64,000 nucleotides of DNA from Darwinibacter acetoxidans_A (GTDB taxonomy: Bacteria > Bacillota > Limnochordia > Darwinibacteriales > Darwinibacteriaceae), in contig JBHGWS010000001.1 in the NCBI GenBank assembly GCA_041936745.1, positions 4,533 through 68,532 on the forward strand. The letters are read 5' to 3'. The position numbers and the translations under genes were made by a program. Shown piece after piece: positions 59,054 through 64,000 of this stretch. The first letter of the stretch is position 1. Every line of letters starts with the position of its first letter. The notes under the pieces were generated by a model that was not told where the DNA came from, ran no database searches, and saw only the letters and a list, made by a program, of their open reading frames with translations.

Positions 59054-61705
59054 ATGAATACTAACCATTCAGTCGATTCAATTCGGGAAATGTTTTTGGA
59101 GTTTTTTAGAAATAAGGACCACCGCATTTTACCCAGCGATTCCTTAATCCCGCACGGGGATCCTACATTATTGCTGACTGTTGCGGGCATGGTTCCTTTT
59201 AAAAAATATTTTTTAGGCTTAGAAAAACCGGTCTACCCCAGGGTAGCGACAAGCCAACGCTGTATCCGCACAGGCGATATTGAAAACGTTGGTAAAACCG
59301 ACCGGCACGGGACCTTCTTTGAGATGCTGGGTAATTTCTCGTTCGGTGATTATTTCAAAAAAGAAATCATACCCTGGTCTTGGGAATTCGTGCGAGACTA
59401 CCTGAAACTGCCGCCGGAGAAATTGTGGGTCACCATCTATTTAGATGATGATGAAGCAGAGGAGATTTGGCGCAAGTCCGTGGGCATCCCCCCGGAAAGA
59501 ATTGTCCGCTTAGGCAAAGAAGATAATTTTTGGGAAACAGGTTCCGGCCCCTGCGGCCCCTGCTCGGAAATACATATCGATCGGGGAGTTGAATTTGGCT
59601 GCGGGAAGGCCGACTGCAAGCCCGGCTGTGATTGCGACAGATTCTTTGAATTCTGGAATTTGGTTTTTATCCAGTACGAACAAAAAGGGGATCAATACAT
59701 CCCCTTAGCTAAAAAAAGCGTTGATACGGGGATGGGCTTAGAGCGGGTTGCCGCTTTGCTGCAGGGTAAACCGAGCATTTTCGAGATCGATAACGTGAAA
59801 CCGATTGTGGACGGCATTGCCCGGCTGGCGGGCATTAAGTACGGGGAAGATGAGGAAAACGATGTTTCCCTGCGGGTGATTGCAGATCATCTGCGGGCAG
59901 TTACATTTTTGGTTTTTGACGGGGTCCTGCCTACCAATGAAGGGCGGGGCTATGTTTTAAGGCGCCTTCTGCGTCGGGCGATCAGGCACGCCAGGCTTTT
60001 GAATCTAAATGAGCCTTTTTTAAACACAGGTGTGGATCTTGTTGCCGGCGAGATGGCACAACCGTATCCGGAACTTGCCGGCCGCCTGGATTATATCCAT
60101 AAAGTGGTCGGTTTAGAAGAGGAGCGTTTCAACCAAACCCTCGATCAGGGCATCCGCCTTTTGGACGATCTGATCGCGGCGGCAAAAAAGGCCAAGGCAA
60201 CAATCATTGACGGCAAAGATGCTTTCCAACTTTACGACACATTCGGGTTCCCTCTGGAATTAACTACGGAAATTTTGGCAGAACACGGCTTAGAGGTTGA
60301 TCAAGCTGCTTTCCAGGCCGCCATGGCGGCACAAAGGGAGCGGGCTCGAAAAGCCCGCACCGCCACCGGCTATTTGGATGAAGGTTTAGCCGCTTACCAA
60401 AACCTGGCCAATACGGTTGAAGTAGAGTTTTTAGGTTACGGCCAGCCAACTGCTGCCGCAAAGCTTTTGGGAATCATTGCCGCGGGCAGGGAAGTGGATT
60501 CGGCGAGCGCTGGCGAGGAAGTCGCCTTAGTTTTAGACCGGACGCCTTTTTATGCGGAAAGCGGCGGCCAAACAGCGGACACGGGTTTGATTACCACTGA
60601 GACCGGCAGGGTACGCATTAAAGACGTGCAGCGGCCTATAGAGGGATTAATCAGCCACCTGGGGGTAGTGGAAGATGGTTTTGTCACCGTGGGCAGCGAT
60701 GTTCAGGCGGCAATTGATACCAAACTGCGCCAAGAGACAGCCCGCCATCACAGCGCCACCCATTTGCTGCACAGTGTCTTAAAAAAGACGCTGGGCGAGC
60801 ATGTCAACCAAGCGGGCTCCTATGTGGGCCCTGACCGGCTGCGCTTTGACTTCACGCATTTTCAAGCTTTGACGCCTGCCGAACTTTTAAACATTGAAGA
60901 GCGGGTCAATGCGATTATTCTTCAGAACGAACCGGTTTCCGCCCAGGTTACCGATTTGGAGACCGCTAAGAAAAAAGGGGCTTTAGCCCTTTTCGGTGAA
61001 AAGTACGACGAGCGGGTCCGGATGGTGCAGATTGGGGCGGAGTCTCTGGAGCTCTGCGGCGGAACACATGTCCGGGCTACCGGGGAGCTGGGCTTGTTTA
61101 AAATAATTTCGGAAGGCAGTGTTGCCGCGGGAGTGCGCAGGATAGAAGCTGTAGTGGGCTTTGAGGCTTTAGAATATGTGAGGGAAAGAGAAGCAATCCT
61201 GCAACAAGCCCAAGAACGGCTGCCCGGCCAAGTGGCGGAACTGCCCCAGTTAATCGACGGGCTGCTGGCAAGAAACCGGGAATTGGAGCGGGAAATTACT
61301 TCGCTGCAGGAAAAAAGAGTGCTCGCTTCTTTGGATGATCTGTTGAGCGGTGCAGAAACAATTGACGGTGTCTCACTTCTCGCCGCCGAGGTAGAGGCAC
61401 AGGATGCGGAAACTTTGCGTAAAATAGGTGATCGGCTGCGGGATCGGCTGGAGCCGGGGGCAGTGCTCTTGGGGGCGCGCAGCGAAGGCCGGGTCTTGTT
61501 TTTAAGCATGATTTCCAAACCGCTGACTAAAAAGGGCTTCCACGCGGGGGAGGTTGTCAAGGCTGCGGCTAAGGTCTGCGGCGGTGGTGGCGGCGGCCGG
61601 CCCGATATGGCGCAAGCGGGGGGCAGAAATGCCGAAAAACTGCCGGAGGCCCTGCAGGCGGGCCTTAAGATTCTTCGTCAACAATTGGAGGGTATTAACT
61701 CCTAA
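59054..61705 (+). CDS. alaS: Alanyl-tRNA synthetase
   Basis: An 883-residue class II synthetase. Catalytic domain: REMFLEFFRNKDHRILPSDS, GDPTLLLTVAGMVPFK, GNFSFGDYFKKEIIPWSWEF; editing domain with zinc ligands HHSATHLLHSVL near 570 and CGGTHVRATGELG near 672; DHHA1/C-Ala domain with GGGGGRPDMAQAGG near 850. Full length. The start (ATG 59054, or GTG 59051 one codon earlier) uses a ribosome site separated by a hairpin. Confidence 0.96.
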   Translation: MNTNHSVDSIREMFLEFFRNKDHRILPSDSLIPHGDPTLLLTVAGMVPFKKYFLGLEKPVYPRVATSQRCIRTGDIENVGKTDRHGTFFEMLGNFSFGDYFKKEIIPWSWEFVRDYLKLPPEKLWVTIYLDDDEAEEIWRKSVGIPPERIVRLGKEDNFWETGSGPCGPCSEIHIDRGVEFGCGKADCKPGCDCDRFFEFWNLVFIQYEQKGDQYIPLAKKSVDTGMGLERVAALLQGKPSIFEIDNVKPIVDGIARLAGIKYGEDEENDVSLRVIADHLRAVTFLVFDGVLPTNEGRGYVLRRLLRRAIRHARLLNLNEPFLNTGVDLVAGEMAQPYPELAGRLDYIHKVVGLEEERFNQTLDQGIRLLDDLIAAAKKAKATIIDGKDAFQLYDTFGFPLELTTEILAEHGLEVDQAAFQAAMAAQRERARKARTATGYLDEGLAAYQNLANTVEVEFLGYGQPTAAAKLLGIIAAGREVDSASAGEEVALVLDRTPFYAESGGQTADTGLITTETGRVRIKDVQRPIEGLISHLGVVEDGFVTVGSDVQAAIDTKLRQETARHHSATHLLHSVLKKTLGEHVNQAGSYVGPDRLRFDFTHFQALTPAELLNIEERVNAIILQNEPVSAQVTDLETAKKKGALALFGEKYDERVRMVQIGAESLELCGGTHVRATGELGLFKIISEGSVAAGVRRIEAVVGFEALEYVREREAILQQAQERLPGQVAELPQLIDGLLARNRELEREITSLQEKRVLASLDDLLSGAETIDGVSLLAAEVEAQDAETLRKIGDRLRDRLEPGAVLLGARSEGRVLFLSMISKPLTKKGFHAGEVVKAAAKVCGGGGGGRPDMAQAGGRNAEKLPEALQAGLKILRQQLEGINS

Positions 61706-61723
61706 CTGTAGAATAAGTATAGT
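61695..61723 (+). promoter_or_regulatory. Possible promoter of ireB
   Basis: TTAACT (61695-61700), 17 bases, TATAGT (61718-61723), overlapping the end of alaS. Two mismatches in the -35 make it moderate. Confidence 0.5.
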
Positions 61724-61746
61724 ATGAGAGTTGAGAGGGGGTCACC

Positions 61747-62007
61747 ATGACTGAATTTGATGATAAAACCACATTGTTCCGCTACAAGTCTTTGGATCAG
61801 GATCTATCCGTAAAGGAGGTTTTAGGGGAAATTTACCGAGCCCTGCAGGAAAAAGGCTACAATCCCGTAGGGCAGATAGTTGGCTATCTGATGTCTGGCG
61901 ATCCTACATTTATAACCAGCCATAAAAAGGCCAGAAGTTTGATCACGAGGCTGGAAAGAGATATAATCCTGGAAGAACTCATAAAAGAATTCCTAAAAGA
62001 GCAGTGA
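61747..62007 (+). CDS. ireB: IreB/YrzL regulatory protein (UPF0297)
   Basis: An 86-residue member of the UPF0297 family: TTLFRYKSLDQDLSVKEVL, ALQEKGYNPVGQIVGYLMSG, DPTFITSHKKARSLI. In Enterococcus IreB is phosphorylated by the Ser/Thr kinase IreK and affects cephalosporin tolerance through peptidoglycan precursor control. GAGAGGGGG precedes the ATG. alaS-ireB-ruvX-DUF1292 is a conserved order; here a DegV gene is inserted. Confidence 0.94.
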   Translation: MTEFDDKTTLFRYKSLDQDLSVKEVLGEIYRALQEKGYNPVGQIVGYLMSGDPTFITSHKKARSLITRLERDIILEELIKEFLKEQ

Positions 62008-62050
62008 TCATCGCTTTGCCAGCTTAAGAGCTGCAAAAATATACTGACTG

Positions 62051-62096
62051 GCCACCGCCCGCAGCCGTGCGGGCTGTGGCTCTGTTCTTTTTCTGG
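62051..62096 (+). terminator. Terminator after ireB
   Basis: GCCAC-C-GCCCGCA, loop GCCG, TGCGGGC-T-GTGGC, then TCTGTTCTTTTT. A strong stem with an imperfect T-tract. A smaller hairpin CAGCT-TAAG-AGCTG (62020-62033) precedes it. Confidence 0.82.
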
Positions 62097-62137
62097 AAAC
62101 CTATTTAACAATATAGCCAGCAAAGGAGTGCCCGGTT

Positions 62138-62986
62138 ATGATTACGATTAGTGCCGACAGCACCTGTGATCTGAGCCCAGAGTTTATTGCAAAACACCAA
62201 ATAGTGACCACTCCCCTCAGTCTAGTGGTGGGGAATCGGGTTTATAAAGACGGTGTTGATATAACACCGGCCGATATTTTTAATTACGTCGAAAAAGAGA
62301 ATTTGGCCTGCCATACCGCGGCAGTCAATGTGGCCGAATACTACCGCCATTTTGAAAAATATGCCGCCAAAGCAGAGGCGGTAATCCACATCTCTTTAGG
62401 TTCGCGCTTTTCATCGTGCTATCAAAACGCAGTGCTTGCTGCAGAAGATTTCCCCAACGTATTTATTATCGATTCGCAAAATCTCTCCACAGGCAGCGGC
62501 CATTTAGTCCACGATGCCGTTGAACTGGTGCAGGCGGGCCAAAAACCGGCCGCAATTGTGCAGGCACTGCAGAGCACCGTCTCGCAAATTGAAACCAGTT
62601 TTGTAATTGACACCTTGGACTACTTAGCCAAAGGCGGCCGCTGTTTGGGCCTTACGGCGCGCAGTGCGGCTCTTTTGCGCCTGCGGCCCTGTATTGAGGT
62701 TAAAGAGGGCCAAATGGCTGTTGGGCGCAAGTTTCGCGGCAGCTTCAGTAAAGTTGCCCTCGCTTACGTGCGGGACAGGCTGGCGGGCGGGGCGGCTATC
62801 GATAAACGGCGGCTTTTTATCACCCATTCGGGGTGCGAGCGCAGCCTTTTGGAGTCAGTCAAAAAAGAGGTTCAAAAGCACGTTGAGTTTGAATCGATAA
62901 TCGAAACGGAAGCAGGCTGTACCATCTCCAGCCACTGCGGGCCGAACAGTTTAGGGATTCTTTTCAAACGGCGAACCGCCGTGTAA
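62138..62986 (+). CDS. DegV-family fatty-acid-binding protein
   Basis: A 282-residue FakB-like protein that binds a fatty acid for phosphorylation by FakA. TISADSTCDLSPEFIAKHQI, YKDGVDITPADIF, HISLGSRFSSCYQNAVLAA near 88, IDSQNLSTGSGHLVHDA near 113, LDYLAKGGRCL near 160 and a closing SHCGPNSLGILF are family marks. Inserted between ireB and ruvX, separated by a terminator, with its own AAAGGAG ribosome site. No FakA gene is in the window. Confidence 0.93.
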   Translation: MITISADSTCDLSPEFIAKHQIVTTPLSLVVGNRVYKDGVDITPADIFNYVEKENLACHTAAVNVAEYYRHFEKYAAKAEAVIHISLGSRFSSCYQNAVLAAEDFPNVFIIDSQNLSTGSGHLVHDAVELVQAGQKPAAIVQALQSTVSQIETSFVIDTLDYLAKGGRCLGLTARSAALLRLRPCIEVKEGQMAVGRKFRGSFSKVALAYVRDRLAGGAAIDKRRLFITHSGCERSLLESVKKEVQKHVEFESIIETEAGCTISSHCGPNSLGILFKRRTAV

Positions 62987-63012
62987 TTTACCGCCTAGAT
63001 TGGAGTACTGCA

Positions 63013-63423
63013 ATGAGAGTATTGGGTTTGGATGTGGGTGAAAAAACCATAGGGGTCGCGGTCAGTGATCGGATGGGCTGGACGGCGCAGGGGTTGACTG
63101 TCATCCGCAGGACAACGCCTGAGAGCGATTTGGCAAAATTGAGAAAGCTTGTCTGTGAATATGAGGCGGCAGGCTTTGTAGTGGGGATGCCGCGCCGCAC
63201 AGACGGCAGCTACGGTCCGGAAGCGGACAGGGTTTACGAATTTGGGGCGGAATTGGCCAGGGAATTCGAGCTGCCGGTTGAATATTGGGATGAGAGGTTT
63301 TCGACCGCGGCCGCGGAAAGAATTTTACTGGAAGGAGATGTAAGCCGGGCCAAGAGGCGCCGGGTCATTGATAAAGTGGCTGCCGCAGTAATTTTGCAGG
63401 CATATTTGGACGCCAAGGCGTAA
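63013..63423 (+). CDS. ruvX: Holliday-junction resolvase-like RuvX (YqgF)
   Basis: A 136-residue RNase-H-fold nuclease: VLGLDVGEKTIGVAVSD at the start holds the first catalytic Asp, VVGMPRRTDGSYGPEADRV, and VEYWDERFSTAAAERIL near 94 with the Glu; the closing DKVAAAVILQAYLD has the last Asp. YqgF proteins act in pre-16S rRNA 5' processing and possibly junction resolution. TTGGAG ribosome site. Followed by the DUF1292 gene. Confidence 0.95.
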   Translation: MRVLGLDVGEKTIGVAVSDRMGWTAQGLTVIRRTTPESDLAKLRKLVCEYEAAGFVVGMPRRTDGSYGPEADRVYEFGAELAREFELPVEYWDERFSTAAAERILLEGDVSRAKRRRVIDKVAAAVILQAYLDAKA

Positions 63424-63451
63424 AAGATAGGTTTTAAGGGAGGAATAACTG

Positions 63452-63724
63452 ATGAAACACGATCATATAAACCATGGGCACGAACACGAGAACGACGTGA
63501 TAGTCTTAATCGATGAAGATGACGAAGAGCACGAATTCACCGTTTTAGAATACCTGGAAGTGGAACAACAAGTTTATGCAGTCCTGCTGCCGGAAAAGAA
63601 TCCGGAAGACGGGGCTTTTATCTTCCGCGTGGAAACGGATGAGGACGGAGAAGAAGTTTTAATGGACATTGAAGACGATGAGGAATTTGAGAAAGTTGTC
63701 GGCGTTTTGGAGTCCGACGAATAG
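63452..63724 (+). CDS. DUF1292 (YrzB-like) acidic protein
   Basis: A 90-residue, strongly acidic protein with a His-rich start (MKHDHINHGHEHE) and VLIDEDDEEHEFTVLEYLEV, YAVLLPEKNPEDGAFIFR, VVGVLESDE. The family is conserved after ruvX in Bacillota but has no assigned function; the His cluster suggests metal binding. AAGGGAGG ribosome site. Confidence 0.93.
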   Translation: MKHDHINHGHEHENDVIVLIDEDDEEHEFTVLEYLEVEQQVYAVLLPEKNPEDGAFIFRVETDEDGEEVLMDIEDDEEFEKVVGVLESDE

Positions 63725-63734
63725 GCAGTTTGGT

Positions 63735-63763
63735 TTGTCAAAAATAGTATTTTAGGTTATAAT
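63735..63763 (+). promoter_or_regulatory. Strong promoter running into a terminator
   Basis: TTGTCA (63735-63740), 17-base spacer, perfect TATAAT (63758-63763). The next feature is a terminator about 25 bases on and there is no plus-strand gene after it in the window. Confidence 0.72.
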
Positions 63764-63769
63764 CTCGAC

Positions 63770-63836
63770 TTTTACAGTTAGAAATGGAAAAAACCTCTGT
63801 GACACCCTAAAATAGGCGTTTTCAGAGGTTTTCTTT
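63770..63836 (+). ncRNA. Candidate small RNA of about 67 bases
   Basis: Inferred transcript from the 63735-63763 promoter to the T-run of the terminator. It would be an A-rich 5' tail plus the terminator hairpin. It has no ribosome site or coding frame of note. It could equally be a fortuitous promoter upstream of the shared terminator. Confidence 0.33.
63790..63836. terminator. Bidirectional terminator at right edge
   Basis: AAAACCTCTG (63790-63799) pairs with CAGAGGTTTT (63823-63832); flanking A and T tracts serve both strands. It separates the DUF1292 gene from the convergent minus-strand gene. Confidence 0.87.
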
Positions 63837-63871
63837 TTCCTAAAAAGCGTTGTATATCTTAGAATCCTTTC

Positions 63872-64000
63872 TTACTGCCCGCCACAAGTTGCCGCATGCT
63901 GCCAACCGTTAAAATCGAGGTTCAGTGCTGCGGTAGCATCGCCAATAACCGGGACTTTATCCTTAATGTGGCACGCCCGGTACTTTCTCAGAGCTTGGAT
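63872..64000 (-). CDS. C-terminal fragment of an unrecognised minus-strand gene
   Basis: The frame is open from base 64000 to a TAA at 63872-63874, giving the last 42 residues: a Lys/Arg-rich start (LRKYRACHIKDKVPVIG), then DATAALNLDFNGW and the ending QHAATCGGQ. I do not recognise the family. It faces the shared terminator, which supports a real gene end. The start and most of the protein lie outside. Confidence 0.5.
   Translation of the reverse strand: MQALRKYRACHIKDKVPVIGDATAALNLDFNGWQHAATCGGQ

Noticed and set aside
59027..59054. Resemblance of AGGGGGGAAACCGCG before alaS to the T-box core AGGGTGGNACCGCG
   Set aside because: The TGGN element is missing and the leader from the predicted start is only about 40 bases, leaving no room for Stem I or a terminator.
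1..64000. CRISPR arrays, tRNA or rRNA genes, insertion sequences, prophage or attachment sites
   Set aside because: No regularly spaced repeats, tRNA-like cloverleaf with CCA-type end, transposase or phage structural gene was recognised apart from the intron-like element.

Overview
The window is a core-chromosome segment of a Gram-positive, endospore-forming anaerobe of the Bacillota (a Clostridia-like lineage). The evidence is spore genes (gpr, spoIIP, yqfC/yqfD), an Rnf-type redox pump remnant, a sigma-I/RsgI pair, a CIRCE-controlled hrcA operon, strong AGGAGG-type ribosome sites with many GTG/TTG starts, and gene order matching the Bacillus subtilis comE-lepA-hrcA-dnaK-yqf-era and rel-hisS-aspS-rarA-cymR-alaS blocks. 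No tRNA, rRNA operon, CRISPR array, insertion sequence or prophage was recognised.

Layout. 1-1048: end of an Rnf/Nqr-like cluster (RnfE- and RnfA-like membrane subunits). 1130-4784: DNA-uptake genes comEA and comEC, then holA. 4828-5088: rpsT on the minus strand. 5562-8348: spore genes gpr and spoIIP with a minus-strand GerMN protein between them. 8410-13022: murJ, lepA, hemW. 13049-20829: heat-shock operon hrcA-grpE-dnaK-dnaJ behind a sigma-A promoter and a perfect CIRCE, continuing into prmA, rsmE and mtaB. 20830-31379: HIT protein, rpsU, nfeD-floA, yqfC-yqfD, phoH, pgpH, ybeY, a DgkA-PAP2 fusion, cdd and era. 31430-33073: sigI-rsgI. 33070-39471: queA, tgt, yajC, three less familiar genes (secreted protein, SpoIIE-type phosphatase, small P-loop protein), then secD and secF. 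39518-39831: a short group IIC intron-like element directly behind the secF terminator. 39834-48251: hpt (minus), recJ, apt, rel, dtd, a metallo-hydrolase and hemZ. 48318-52942: a parvulin-TPR protein, hisS and aspS. 53325-53540: a probable 6S RNA. 53556-57673: tcdA, rarA, then the Fe-S genes iscR-nifS-nifU. 57767-63724: a 56-residue membrane protein, an AI-2E permease, alaS, ireB, a DegV protein, ruvX and a DUF1292 protein. The right edge holds a promoter running straight into a terminator and the tail of a minus-strand gene.

Most of the window is housekeeping: translation (lepA, rpsT, rpsU, hisS, aspS, alaS, tRNA modification), proteostasis (dnaK system, parvulin, SecDF-YajC), nucleotide salvage and stringent response (hpt, apt, rel), recombination and replication (recJ, rarA, ruvX, holA) and Fe-S assembly.

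The strongest candidates for something new are: (a) the RnfA/RnfE-like pair, in which three of the four cysteines that hold the intramembrane 2Fe-2S cluster in known Rnf/Nqr complexes are replaced, the fourth lying off the edge; (b) the roughly 314-nt ORF-less group IIC intron-like RNA with conserved domain V/VI folding but a G where the branch-point A should be; and (c) the three-gene insert between yajC and secD. All calls come from reading the sequence; no database search was run.
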